Assembly (NCBI GenBank): GCA_937903155.1
Contig: CALCZU010000080.1
Location: 1 to 64,000, forward strand
DNA from: an uncultured Bdellovibrionales bacterium
Lineage (GTDB): Bacteria; Bdellovibrionota; FAC87; UBA2466
Direction of reading: 5' to 3'
DNA length: 64,000 nt
In this document: positions 16,412 through 23,907 of the stretch, piece after piece
Layout: each line of letters begins with the position of its first letter
Position numbering within the stretch: position 1 is the first letter of the stretch
Made by a program: the position numbers and the translations under genes
Notes under the pieces: generated by a model
Seen by the model: only the letters and a program-made list of their open reading frames with translations
The model's database searches: none
What the model was told of the DNA's origin: nothing

Positions 16412-17442
16412 TCAACAGACGGATTCTTTTGGTTGGATTCAATGATAACACCCAACTCATGGCACTGCATTTTTTCTTTTTGAATCTCCGAAGCCACTTC
16501 TTTTGCAACTCTTGGGTTGCAGGTCACAAGCATTCCGTAACCGCAATTAAACGTGGTGAGTAAGTCGCTTTGAGAAATTCCCGCTTTTTCACCCAACCAA
16601 GGATAAAGAGGGGGCATTTGCCATTTTTTTGAATCAATCACCGCTTGAGTCTTCTCAGGTAAAATCCGAGGAAGATTTTCAAGCAACCCGCCGCCCGTAA
16701 TGTGGGCGAGACCAGAAATTTTAAGCGTCAAATTCTTCAAGGCCTTAGTGTAGAGAAGCGTTGGAGCGAGTAGGCATTCTCTCCACGTTTGCTCAGAAAA
16801 CGGTGTTTTTTCGTCAGGTTTTAACTTCTCCTTCTCGACGATTTTTCGAATTAGAGAATACCCATTCGAGTGTGGCCCGGAGGAAGGAATGCCTAAAATG
16901 ACATCTCCTTTTTGAACTTTTTGAGGGCCGAGGAGATTTTTTTTATCAACGACTCCGACGACAAAACCCGCCATATCAAAATCCCGATCCTGATAGAGCC
17001 CCGGCATTTCAGCCGTCTCGCCACCGACGAGCGTGCACTCCGCCAATTCACAGGCGCCTTGAATACTTTTTAAAAGGGTTGTCAGTGCGCTCGAATCTAA
17101 TTTTCCACAAGCGTAGTAATCCAAAAATACGAGGGGCTTTGCACCCATGCAAAGCAAGTCGTTGACGTTCATTCCAACGAGGTCGTGTCCCAATCCGTTC
17201 AACTCATTCCAATCTAAGGCGAGTTTCACTTTCGTCCCAACCCCATCGCAAGATGTCACCATCACCGGTTCTTCGAGGGTTTTTAAAAATGGGGAGAGGG
17301 AATAGCAAGCGGCATAGGGACCGATTCCACTTAATACATTGGGATCTTTGGGTCTTGATTTCTGATATTCCGAAAAGCCTTCGAGGATGGTATCCGCTTG
17401 ATTTTGGTCGACTCCCGAATCTTTATAATTGATAGAACTCAC
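16399..17442 (-). CDS. purM: Phosphoribosylformylglycinamidine cyclo-ligase (AIR synthetase)
   Basis: 347 residues from a GTG overlapping the upstream stop. ATP-dependent ring closure of FGAM to AIR, the fifth step of purine synthesis. Recognisable motifs are the metal/ATP site MVTSCDGVGTKV, VNDLLCMGAKPLVFLDY, GGETAEMPGLY and the substrate site SSGPHSNGYSLIRKI. It is flanked by purN downstream and the hot-dog gene upstream, with start-stop overlaps that make a three-gene translationally coupled unit. Confidence 0.95.
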   Translation of the reverse strand: MSSINYKDSGVDQNQADTILEGFSEYQKSRPKDPNVLSGIGPYAACYSLSPFLKTLEEPVMVTSCDGVGTKVKLALDWNELNGLGHDLVGMNVNDLLCMGAKPLVFLDYYACGKLDSSALTTLLKSIQGACELAECTLVGGETAEMPGLYQDRDFDMAGFVVGVVDKKNLLGPQKVQKGDVILGIPSSGPHSNGYSLIRKIVEKEKLKPDEKTPFSEQTWRECLLAPTLLYTKALKNLTLKISGLAHITGGGLLENLPRILPEKTQAVIDSKKWQMPPLYPWLGEKAGISQSDLLTTFNCGYGMLVTCNPRVAKEVASEIQKEKMQCHELGVIIESNQKNPSVEWKI

Positions 17443-17855
17443 TTCGATTTCTCGCGGCGCTGATTTTCTTTAGGAACCACACAAGTCCCTGTCGCTTTGG
17501 CGACAATAATTGGGGTGTCCAAAATCTTCGCTGCGGTGGCTGAAACCTGAGGTTCAGGGGTAATTACCTTTTTAGCCACAAAAGACATCTGCCGGGAGGT
17601 ATTGCCCATTTTTGTGATTTCGCCTTCGATTTCGAGGTAGTCGCCCGCAAAGACGGGCGCTAGAAACTCGACATTGTCGTAGGCTCTAAAAAGACCTTCA
17701 TCACCGTCTTCGATAATCAGAAGCTCAGTGGCAACATCTCCAAAGAATTCAAGCATTTTGCTACCGGACACTAAATTTCCGCCGTAATGGGCGTCCGCTT
17801 GGGACATGCGTACTCTCAAGGAAGCTTTGATTTTTTCAGGCACTTTTTTCTCCAA
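17439..17855 (-). CDS. kal: 3-aminobutyryl-CoA ammonia-lyase-like hot-dog protein
   Basis: 138 residues. The sequence DAHYGGNLVSGSKMLEFFGD, then VEFLAPVFAGDYLEIEGEI and GNTSRQMSFVAKKVI, matches Kal, the hot-dog enzyme that interconverts (S)-3-aminobutyryl-CoA with crotonyl-CoA and ammonia in lysine fermentation. No other lysine-fermentation gene is in the window and the gene sits first in a purMN operon, so the physiological reaction may differ (a thioesterase or another amine lyase). The start at 17855 (ATG) has a weak ribosome site. Confidence 0.72.
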   Translation of the reverse strand: MEKKVPEKIKASLRVRMSQADAHYGGNLVSGSKMLEFFGDVATELLIIEDGDEGLFRAYDNVEFLAPVFAGDYLEIEGEITKMGNTSRQMSFVAKKVITPEPQVSATAAKILDTPIIVAKATGTCVVPKENQRREKSK

Positions 17856-17949
17856 TGATGCGGTACTTTAAGTGAAAAGGGGCTTCAGTGTAAAGTGCAT
17901 AAGGATTTGATTTTCAAGCACTTAGGAAGAGAGCTTCTTCACTTTTCAC

Positions 17950-17978
17950 TTGACGATTCCAGTCACACTTCTTACATT
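17950..17978 (+). promoter_or_regulatory. Promoter of rplS
   Basis: TTGACG (17950-17955), 17 bases, TACATT (17973-17978); the transcript start would be near 17985, just before the GGAG ribosome site and the GTG at 17999. This is one of the best sigma70-like pairs in the window. Confidence 0.65.
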
Positions 17979-17998
17979 GCCCGTTTTGGAGAGATACA

Positions 17999-18466
17999 GT
18001 GCAAACAAAGATTATCGAAGCGTTAGAAAAATCCCAGGAGAAAAATCGTCCGCCTTTCAAAGTAGGAGACCGGGTGAACGTCCAAGTACGTTTAAAAGAA
18101 GGCGATAAAGAGCGAGTTCAGGCATTCAAAGGCGTTGTGATTTCAAAACAGCCGAAGTCTGGCAAAGGACCGACAGCAATGTTCACGGTTCGTAAGATTT
18201 CTGAAGGAGTGGGTGTCGAAAGAATTTTTCCGGTTCACTCTCCGTTCATTGAAAAAATTGAAGTTGAAACTTCAAGTATCATTCGCCGATCGCGCTTGTA
18301 CTATTTAAGAGATTTAAAAGGTAAAAAAGCACGATTGAAAGAATCGACACGTTTTGCAGATGCTGTGGGAACAGACCCTGCGAAAGCGATGGCTTCAGAA
18401 GCGGATACCGCTCCTCAAGCAGAAGCTCCAAAGGCTGATAAAAAAGAAAAAGCCGAAAAAAAATAA
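17999..18466 (+). CDS. rplS: 50S ribosomal protein L19
   Basis: 155 residues from a GTG with GGAG upstream. The core matches L19 (FKVGDRVNVQVRLKEGDKERVQAFKGVVIS and VERIFPVHSPFIEKIEV, then RRSRLYYLRDLKGKKARLKE). About 35 extra residues follow the usual end of the family, rich in Ala, Lys and Glu and predicted disordered. L19 sits at the 30S-50S interface. In many genomes rplS is grouped with rimM and trmD, but here it precedes rnhB. Confidence 0.95.
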   Translation: MQTKIIEALEKSQEKNRPPFKVGDRVNVQVRLKEGDKERVQAFKGVVISKQPKSGKGPTAMFTVRKISEGVGVERIFPVHSPFIEKIEVETSSIIRRSRLYYLRDLKGKKARLKESTRFADAVGTDPAKAMASEADTAPQAEAPKADKKEKAEKK

Positions 18467-18488
18467 TAAAACAATTTAATCATTAAAC

Positions 18489-18508
18489 AGCTTCTTAATT
18501 GAGAAGCT
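18489..18508 (+). terminator. Weak hairpin between rplS and rnhB
   Basis: AGCTTCT and AGAAGCT form a 7-bp stem with a 6-base loop, followed by TTAATTAG rather than a clean T-run. It may trim expression of the downstream genes or stabilise rplS mRNA; full termination is doubtful. Confidence 0.4.
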
Positions 18509-18529
18509 TAATTAGCACCTTAGAAAAAC

Positions 18530-19132
18530 TTGCAACGTGATCAACTTCGATATGAGCTAGAGTACTCTAAAAAGGGGTACCGCTTTGTCGCGGGGATTGA
18601 CGAGGTAGGAATGGGTTGTCTTGCGGGGCCGGTCGTGGCTGCAGCCTGCATTCTCAATCTTAAGGATATCCCTGAAGGGATTGATGATTCGAAGAAGCTT
18701 TCGCCTAAAAAGCGGCTCGAAGTATCGAAGCTTATCCGTGAGAAGGCCGTTGCTTGGAAAATCGCGTCTGCAAGCGTTGAGGAGATTGATACGATCAATA
18801 TTTATCAAGCGGCGAAATTGGCAATGAGGCGCGCCGTAGAAGGCCTTCACATTCCTGCGGATTATCTTTTGATCGATGGCAGAGGCAAGATTGACATCAC
18901 AATTCCTCAAACAGCGATCGTCAAAGGGGACCAGTTTTCGTTTTCGATTGGTGCGGCTTCAATCCTTGCGAAAGTAAACCGAGATGCGCTGATGCTCGAA
19001 ATGGATGAGACTTATCCTGGCTATGGTTTTGCTAGCCATAAGGGTTATGGAAGTCTTCTACATCGCCAGTCTCTTACGAAAAAAGGGCAAACCCCTCTCC
19101 ACCGAAAGAGTTTCTCATGGACGCCAGTGTGA
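18530..19132 (+). CDS. rnhB: Ribonuclease HII
   Basis: 200 residues from a TTG with no good ribosome site; no better in-frame start precedes the conserved region. Removes ribonucleotides from DNA and RNA of RNA:DNA hybrids. The active site is recognisable: D24-E25 in IDEVG, the aspartate in LLIDGRG, and SILAKVNRD. The glycine-arginine-glycine motif that contacts the RNA-DNA junction reads GMG (27-29) instead of GRG. The C-terminus overlaps yraN. Confidence 0.9.
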   Translation: MQRDQLRYELEYSKKGYRFVAGIDEVGMGCLAGPVVAAACILNLKDIPEGIDDSKKLSPKKRLEVSKLIREKAVAWKIASASVEEIDTINIYQAAKLAMRRAVEGLHIPADYLLIDGRGKIDITIPQTAIVKGDQFSFSIGAASILAKVNRDALMLEMDETYPGYGFASHKGYGSLLHRQSLTKKGQTPLHRKSFSWTPV

Positions 19133-19463
19133 GGCATTCGCTTTAGGGGTTTATCAAAAGCTCGGGTTTAAACTTCTTCATCAAAATTTAAGACTGAAAA
19201 TTGCAGAATGTGATCTCGTTTTCGAAAAAAACAATCGCCTCTTAATGGTGGAGGTGAGGGGAAAGAAAAATCCCAAGTATCGTCCGAGTCTCATGCTCTC
19301 GCGAGTGAAATTAAATCGCCTCAAATTATCCGCTGAAATTCTTTCGGTGAAGTACCGTAAGTCCGTGGCTGTCGAACTCTTCGAAGTGGTCGGAGAATTC
19401 CCGAAAATCGAGTATCGGCGATTTCCGATTTTTTTTCCTAGTTCTCGATCGGATTCTTTTTAA
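19047..19463 (+). CDS. YraN/UPF0102-family endonuclease-like protein
   Basis: About 138 residues from the ATG at 19047, which has AGGG two to three bases before it. The start is uncertain because the gene overlaps rnhB by at least 86 bases. The family core is visible: GRQCEAFALGVYQKLGFKLLHQN, then ECDLVFEKNNRLLMVEVRGK, the Asp and Glu-x-Lys-like triad of the Holliday-junction-resolvase-like nuclease fold. The usual GE of GExxAxxYL is CE here. rnhB followed by yraN is a common neighbourhood. Function in the family is not settled. Confidence 0.8.
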   Translation: MEVFYIASLLRKKGKPLSTERVSHGRQCEAFALGVYQKLGFKLLHQNLRLKIAECDLVFEKNNRLLMVEVRGKKNPKYRPSLMLSRVKLNRLKLSAEILSVKYRKSVAVELFEVVGEFPKIEYRRFPIFFPSSRSDSF

Positions 19464-19830
19464 GCACTTTTTTAGGGAGTGGGGGGGGGGCATCAAAGGC
19501 GGCTTCGGCCAAGTTTTCATTTTCGAAAATTTCAAAAGGATGGCGAGTCGTTTGGTACGCTCTGAGAACCATCAAAAAGTCGTTTGAGACTTTACACATC
19601 TTGGGTTTTGTCTCGCATTTGCTAAAAAGCTTAATCGCGTCTACAAACTGGTTAATGCCTGTGGAACCTACGAATTTGAGGCGTTCCATATTTAAGATGA
19701 CGCGTTTAGAAGGTTCTTTTTTAAGGATCCCCAGACACATATCTTGAAACTGCGCGGTTGTTTCGACGTCGAGATGGCCTTCGAGTTCTAGAACAACGAC
19801 ATTTCCTTGTTCGCGGGCTCGCATTATCAT
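19438..19830 (-). CDS. STAS-domain protein (anti-sigma-factor-antagonist-like)
   Basis: 130 residues with AAGGA upstream of the ATG. The STAS fold of SpoIIAA-type proteins is clear: VVVLELEGHLDVETTAQF, RVILNMERLKFVGSTGINQFV. S56 or T57 in VGSTG occupies the position phosphorylated in SpoIIAA homologues. After the domain comes a short Pro/Lys-rich tail encoded across a run of ten C. No kinase or sigma gene is adjacent; the partner is unknown. It overlaps yraN tail-to-tail by 26 bases. Confidence 0.82.
   Translation of the reverse strand: MIMRAREQGNVVVLELEGHLDVETTAQFQDMCLGILKKEPSKRVILNMERLKFVGSTGINQFVDAIKLFSKCETKPKMCKVSNDFLMVLRAYQTTRHPFEIFENENLAEAAFDAPPPLPKKVLKKNPIEN
19481..19490. repeat. Homopolymer G10 (C10 on the coding strand) inside the STAS gene
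   Basis: A run of ten identical bases encoding the proline string of the STAS protein tail. Gain of one base gives an early stop. Loss of one base joins a frame that stays open to 19326 and would add a basic tail of about 51 residues. Confidence 0.9.
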
Positions 19831-19856
19831 GGAAAGATCCTTTGTGAGAAAGAGTT

Positions 19857-20690
19857 GTGAGTATGGCTACATTATACCTGATCGGGACCCCGCTCGGAAA
19901 TCTCGAAGATATGACTCGTCGTGGTGAGAGAATTCTCTCGGAGTTGAATGTGTTTTTTGCAGAGGACACCCGCGAAATCAAAAAGCTCTTTCTCGTTTTG
20001 AAACTTAATGCCGAGCAAAAAAAGTTTTTTTCGTATGCTTCCCACAACATGAAAGAGGCGACGGAACTCGCACTTCAAAAACTAGAAGAGGGTTTGGATA
20101 TCGGGTTTGTCTCGGATAGAGGGATGCCGTGTATTTCAGATCCGGGAAGCCTGCTTGTCAAAACGGCACATGAAAAAGGTTTTAAAGTGATTCCCGTTCC
20201 CGGCCCCTCAAGTGTCGTGACAGCACTTGCGGTCAGCGGAATTGGAGAAAGAGAATTCGTCTTTTTAAGTTTTTTACCGACGACTGAAAAAGCAAAAAGA
20301 CAAAAATTAGAATCGGCGCAAAAACTGAAATGCCCCTGTGTCTTCTTCGAAAGTCCTAATCGAGTAGAAGAAACTTTAAAACAATTGTCCGATTGGTTTC
20401 CAAATTCTAAAGTGTTTTATGGAAGAGAAATGACAAAGATGCACGAGACTTATCAATGGCTCGATCTTTCTCATCTCGATTTAAATTCGGTCACTCTCAA
20501 AGGAGAATTTGTTTTTGTTCTAGAGTTTAACGAGGAAATTGCTGTCGATGCGTCGTATTTGGATCAAGCGATTGAGTTGCGACTTGCGTCCGATAAAGAG
20601 TGGTCGAAAAAGATAGCGCTTGTAACAGGGGAGACGTCTTCAGAGATTTATAATGCCTTGCAAAAAAATAAAAAATCTCAAGGTAGCTAG
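19857..20690 (+). CDS. rsmI: 16S rRNA (cytidine-1402 2'-O) methyltransferase
   Basis: 277 residues from the GTG at 19857 (GAAAGAG upstream); an ATG two codons later is equally possible. RsmI motifs: LYLIGTPLGNLEDMTRRGE, FFAEDTREI, SDRGMPCISDPG, VPVPGPSS-like VIPVPGPSSVVTALAVSG and FFESPNRVEETL. Uses S-adenosylmethionine to methylate the ribose of C1402 in the decoding centre. Divergent from the STAS gene with only 26 bases between them. Confidence 0.94.
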   Translation: MSMATLYLIGTPLGNLEDMTRRGERILSELNVFFAEDTREIKKLFLVLKLNAEQKKFFSYASHNMKEATELALQKLEEGLDIGFVSDRGMPCISDPGSLLVKTAHEKGFKVIPVPGPSSVVTALAVSGIGEREFVFLSFLPTTEKAKRQKLESAQKLKCPCVFFESPNRVEETLKQLSDWFPNSKVFYGREMTKMHETYQWLDLSHLDLNSVTLKGEFVFVLEFNEEIAVDASYLDQAIELRLASDKEWSKKIALVTGETSSEIYNALQKNKKSQGS

Positions 20691-20701
20691 GCGTCAAAAA
20701 T

Positions 20702-20725
20702 AATTGTGAAGAAACCTTCACAATT
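20702..20725. repeat. Perfect 10-bp inverted repeat downstream of rsmI
   Basis: AATTGTGAAG-AAAC-CTTCACAATT forms a 10-bp stem with a 4-base loop, starting 11 bases after the rsmI stop and ending 16 bases before the next start codon. There is no T-run, so it is not a standard terminator; an operator or an mRNA processing/stability hairpin is more likely. Confidence 0.7.
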
Positions 20726-20741
20726 GACCGAAGAGTTAGTT

Positions 20742-21179
20742 GTGAAAACAATTTTTCTTCTCACTCTTTTAAGTACTCTGACCTTAAACTCCTTCGCGGC
20801 GACAGGTTCCATCATTCAAGTAACGCGCCGCTTGAGAATGAGTGCGCTCGAAGCGCAGTCTCCTAAAAATTATTTTATCGACCTCGGCGAACGCAATGGG
20901 TTGAAGTCTGGCGATGTTGTGGAGGTTTACCGAATGATTCCAGTGATGAATCAGCTGACGGGCGGGGCGTGGCATCTGATGAAAGTGACATTAGGCGAAA
21001 TAAAAATTTACATGGTGGGAGAGTCGACGGCCGTCGGGCATTTAGAGTCGGATCGCGACCTTTCCACCATTCCGGTTCAAGATTATCCCAACTTCATGTT
21101 AGGAGATCAGGTCGAGATGAAGACGGCGATGGCGCCACTTCCCAAGACTTCTGAAAAATCAAGTTTGCCTTTTCAGTAA
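20742..21179 (+). CDS. Exported protein with FlgT-C-like motif, function unknown
   Basis: I prefer the GTG at 20742 with GAAGAG upstream, which gives the signal peptide MKTIFLLTLLSTLTLNSFA. A start at 20706 would lie inside the hairpin. Mature part about 125 residues with NYFIDLGERNGLKSGDVVEVYR, a pattern also seen in the C-terminal domain of flagellar FlgT and related SH3-like envelope proteins, and ending in an extended polar tail. No flagellar gene is nearby, so I do not assign that role. Confidence 0.6.
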   Translation: MKTIFLLTLLSTLTLNSFAATGSIIQVTRRLRMSALEAQSPKNYFIDLGERNGLKSGDVVEVYRMIPVMNQLTGGAWHLMKVTLGEIKIYMVGESTAVGHLESDRDLSTIPVQDYPNFMLGDQVEMKTAMAPLPKTSEKSSLPFQ

Positions 21180-21208
21180 GCCTTCTCCTACAATTAAGGT
21201 AACTCCAG

Positions 21209-21751
21209 ATGAATCATACCTTGCTATTAAATGCTGGTTTTGAGCCATTAAGAGTCGTCTCGTGGCAACGCGCCTTTATTCTGATCTTCCAGGGAAAAGT
21301 TGAAATTTTAGAAGAGTACGCTTTATCGGTCAGCACGGTGACGACGAAGTTCAAAGTCCCAGCAGTGATTAAGTTGCGTCGGTGGGTGAATTTGAAACGC
21401 AAATCGCCTGTGATCCGCTTTTCACGTTCAAATGTTTATCTAAGAGATGATTACCGCTGTCAGTACTGTCAGAAAAAATGCCAAGAGCGCGAGCTCACCA
21501 TGGATCACGTAAAGCCCGTCGTGAAGGGCGGGAAAAAAACGTGGGAAAATATTGTTTCGGCTTGCATGAAATGTAATCAAAAAAAAGGTGATCGCACTCC
21601 AGAAGAAGTCGGACTCAAACTTCACACCCGTCCCATTGTTCCGACTTGGCTCCCAGGAAATTTACTGTCCCTAAAAGCAAAAACACCCCCGCCGTCTTGG
21701 CAGAGGTATTTAAATCCCGAATCCGAAGAAACCGACTTCAGTTACGTCTAG
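21209..21751 (+). CDS. HNH endonuclease family protein
   Basis: 180 residues. A zinc-coordinating HNH core is complete: CQYC, then LTMDHVKPVVKGGKKTWENIVSACMKCNQKKGD, providing the catalytic His, the Asn and two CxxC pairs. An N-terminal domain of about 70 residues (LLLNAGFEPLRVVSWQRAFILIF) is shared with a widespread stand-alone bacterial HNH family. No methyltransferase or phage gene is adjacent, so it is not obviously a restriction enzyme. Confidence 0.88.
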   Translation: MNHTLLLNAGFEPLRVVSWQRAFILIFQGKVEILEEYALSVSTVTTKFKVPAVIKLRRWVNLKRKSPVIRFSRSNVYLRDDYRCQYCQKKCQERELTMDHVKPVVKGGKKTWENIVSACMKCNQKKGDRTPEEVGLKLHTRPIVPTWLPGNLLSLKAKTPPPSWQRYLNPESEETDFSYV

Positions 21752-21764
21752 TTCGAATATTAAC

Positions 21765-21848
21765 GATTAACCTGAAGATAAAGATTAACCTCACAGCGGC
21801 GAAGCCGCGCCAATGTAAGAAAAGTTAATCTTCGTCTTAATGTTAATC
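21765..21848. terminator. Long imperfect inverted repeat between HNH and trxA
   Basis: Outer arms GATTAACCTGAAGATAAAGA... and its imperfect complement ...CTTCGTCTTAATGTTAATC flank an inner perfect stem GCGGC-GAA-GCCGC (21796-21808). It sits between two converging stops, so a bidirectional terminator is the likely role. The arms contain a direct repeat of GATTAACCT. Confidence 0.55.
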
Positions 21849-21866
21849 ATTAGACGGGGTACCAGT

Positions 21867-22199
21867 TTAAGTCGTAACCTTAGTCAGCATCGCGCGAAGT
21901 TTGTCCTTCGTTTGATTGCCGACGAGTTCATTCACTTTTTTTCCGCCTTGGAAAAGAAGCAACGTCGGAATTCCACGAATTCCAAATTGAGAAGCAATCG
22001 CTCCAGCTTCGTCGACATTCACTTTTGCAAACTTAATTTTTCCTTGAAACTCTTGAGAGAGTTCGTCGATGACAGGAGAAAGAGCACGACAAGGGCCGCA
22101 CCACTCTGCCCAGAAATCCACAAGGATTGGAGCACTTTCTTTATCGATCGTCGTTTGAAAGTTTGTCTCATTCAGGTGTGTTATTAGTTCACTGCTCAT
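21867..22199 (-). CDS. trxA: Thioredoxin
   Basis: 110 residues with GGAGAT upstream of the ATG. The active site WCGPC (C34, C37) and the cis-proline region GIRGIPTLLLF are intact. Cytosolic disulfide reductase, electron donor to reductases and to DsbD-type proteins such as the one at 849-2036. The reductase TrxB is not in the window. Confidence 0.96.
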   Translation of the reverse strand: MSSELITHLNETNFQTTIDKESAPILVDFWAEWCGPCRALSPVIDELSQEFQGKIKFAKVNVDEAGAIASQFGIRGIPTLLLFQGGKKVNELVGNQTKDKLRAMLTKVTT

Positions 22200-22268
22200 T
22201 GCTGTATCTCCTTCAGCAAATAATATGGTGTCTTGTTCCCCGAAGGCAAGCGCTTTAAAGGTAAGTAC

Positions 22269-22299
22269 TTGATTTTAATAGTTTTCGTTCTAAAATCAA
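22269..22299 (+). promoter_or_regulatory. Promoter embedded in an inverted repeat before the DUF421 gene
   Basis: TTGATTTTA (22269-22277) and TAAAATCAA (22291-22299) are perfect complements 13 bases apart. The same bases supply a -35 (TTGATT) and a -10 (TAAAAT) at 16-base spacing. The -10 ends nine bases before the ATG at 22306 and there is no Shine-Dalgarno, so a leaderless transcript is likely. Confidence 0.5.
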
Positions 22300-22305
22300 A
22301 AACTT

Positions 22306-22791
22306 ATGTGGACCGATCTTACGCATTTGAGTGTCTCGCCAGCAGACTTAGTCATTCGAGGAACCATTGTTTTTATTTTTATTCTGATTTTGCTCAGAGT
22401 GTCCGGAAAACGCCAAATGGGACAAATGAGTGCGACCGAATTCGTAGCCCTTCTTCTCATCAGTAACGCCGTCCAAAATGCCATGAACGGCGGCGATAAT
22501 TCCCTCGTCGGAGGCCTTCTCCTCGCAACGGTTTTAATTTTTCTCAGCTGGTTTATCGGCTATCTCACCTTCCGCCATCGAAAAATGCGCCTCTTAATCG
22601 AGGGAACCCCAACTTTATTAGTTCATAAAGGTAAAGTCCTAGAAAAAAACCTCGAGAGCGAACACTTAAGCCTCTCCGAATTAAAAATGCTCCTAAGGAA
22701 ACAAGGAATCCACCACTTCAACGAAATCACCTCTGCAATTCTTGAATCCGACGGCATCCTTACCGTCACCAAAGTCACAGATCCGGCCTAA
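22306..22791 (+). CDS. DUF421 (YetF/YcaP-like) membrane protein
   Basis: 161 residues. Two or three N-terminal helices with the family signature RVSGKRQMGQMSATEFVALLLISNAVQNAM, a further helix (about 68-88), then a cytosolic domain with GTPTLLVHKGKVLEKNL and LLRKQGI. Members occur widely in bacteria; the role is unsettled, with YetF linked in Bacillus to lipid sensing during spore germination. Divergent from trxA. Confidence 0.85.
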   Translation: MWTDLTHLSVSPADLVIRGTIVFIFILILLRVSGKRQMGQMSATEFVALLLISNAVQNAMNGGDNSLVGGLLLATVLIFLSWFIGYLTFRHRKMRLLIEGTPTLLVHKGKVLEKNLESEHLSLSELKMLLRKQGIHHFNEITSAILESDGILTVTKVTDPA

Positions 22792-22973
22792 AAACTCTTA
22801 AAACATAATACTTTCCTTTCCAAAAACGGTCCTTTATAGTGACGACCTTCGAAAGCCCAAGTTAACTGGAAAGAACCAGTTGGCCCAAGGGAGCGCAGCG
22901 ACCGTTCTAATCGACCGCAAGTGCTACCTCCCAAAGGAACGAAAGGCCTTCGAAAACAAAAAGTTCTCTCAGT

Positions 22974-23050
<77 letters not shown>

Positions 23051-23206
23051 CTGAGTTGCCTCGTCCAGCATCCCGCGAAAGCTATTCCGACCAATCTCAC
23101 CTAAACTAATAAATTTTTTTGAGGGCGTTAACTTTCTATTTCAGCTCAACCCAAATATTCTGAATCGAAGTTGAACTAAGGCGTTTTTTTCAGTTAGTTA
23201 GCAGGC

Positions 23207-23782
23207 ATGAAAATCACGAAAACTCTGTCATTTGCTTTCTTCTTTCTGTTCTCCGCCGCGAATTCTTCGTGGGCCTGCCAACTTTTCGAAGGGCAGATGT
23301 TTATTCGTATCATGGGGATTCCCGAATACGGTCCTAAGGCTCATTACAATAGTTGCTTCATCCGGGTCCATGACAAGGATACGCTGATTGTCGAAAACAC
23401 CAGTATCTATAAAGGGAAGCGGACGATGATGATGCAAAAAATCCATAATCACATGCCCCTTGAGTCCAACGGACCCGAATTCATCGAGCGCATTAAAAAC
23501 GCGCCTCTTGTTGCAGTCAAAACGGGGTCTCGTCCCGATAGCCTTCTGATAGGCGAAAGTTTGAAAGGCAAAGATCGCGATCTAGTACTGGATAAATGGA
23601 CTCAAGGCTACGTACGCTTCGAATTTTCACCTGACCGAAACAAGAGTTTCAACTTGTTTGAAAATTACCCGGACCACAAACGCGAAATGCGGGATGTGAC
23701 AGAATCCCACAAAATGGTTCGGTGGATTTCCGACATCTGCGGTTCTTACGCTTACTATAACGACTCGCCTTCGACCCCTTAA
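23207..23782 (+). CDS. Exported protein of unknown function
   Basis: 191 residues with a signal peptide ending near SSWA-CQL. The mature part has three cysteines (C24, C50 in NSCFIRV, and C181 in DICGSY) and is rich in aromatic and basic residues. C24 is preceded by SWA rather than a proper lipobox, so lipidation is uncertain. I recognise no domain. It is monocistronic: the tRNA precedes it and about 280 bases separate it from the next gene. Confidence 0.55.
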   Translation: MKITKTLSFAFFFLFSAANSSWACQLFEGQMFIRIMGIPEYGPKAHYNSCFIRVHDKDTLIVENTSIYKGKRTMMMQKIHNHMPLESNGPEFIERIKNAPLVAVKTGSRPDSLLIGESLKGKDRDLVLDKWTQGYVRFEFSPDRNKSFNLFENYPDHKREMRDVTESHKMVRWISDICGSYAYYNDSPSTP

Positions 23783-23820
23783 GGGCGGAAAATGCGCTTG
23801 GGTGAAAATTCAATTCGTTA

Positions 23821-23829
23821 TGGTATAAT
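23821..23829 (+). promoter_or_regulatory. Extended -10 promoter candidate in the gap before the DUF1275 gene
   Basis: TGGTATAAT is a TGn-extended consensus -10. No good -35 is present. It would give a leader of about 230 bases before the ATG at 24064, which contains the nested hairpin at 23863-23907. This gap of 281 bases holds no convincing gene. Confidence 0.4.
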
Positions 23830-23862
23830 CTTAGGTGCAAATTCTGCGTTTATTTCCTCAAA

Positions 23863-23907
23863 AGGCGTTTAGTCGCTCTCATCATTAAAACTGCGAATGA
23901 AGCGCCT
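23863..23907 (+). other. Potential structured 5' leader element
   Basis: AGGCGTTT (23863-23870) can pair with AAGCGCCT (23900-23907), and TCGC (23873) with GCGA (23893), making a nested hairpin between the extended -10 and the DUF1275 gene. It could be part of a leader or a small RNA; nothing more can be shown. Confidence 0.25.

Noticed and set aside
17439..17855. Acyl-CoA thioesterase annotation for the hot-dog gene
   Set aside because: The DAHYGGNLV and VEFLAPVFAGDY pattern fits Kal better than thioesterases, although activity is not proved.
21840..22187. Plus-strand frame opposite trxA
   Set aside because: Direct antisense of thioredoxin, with no independent ribosome site or homology.
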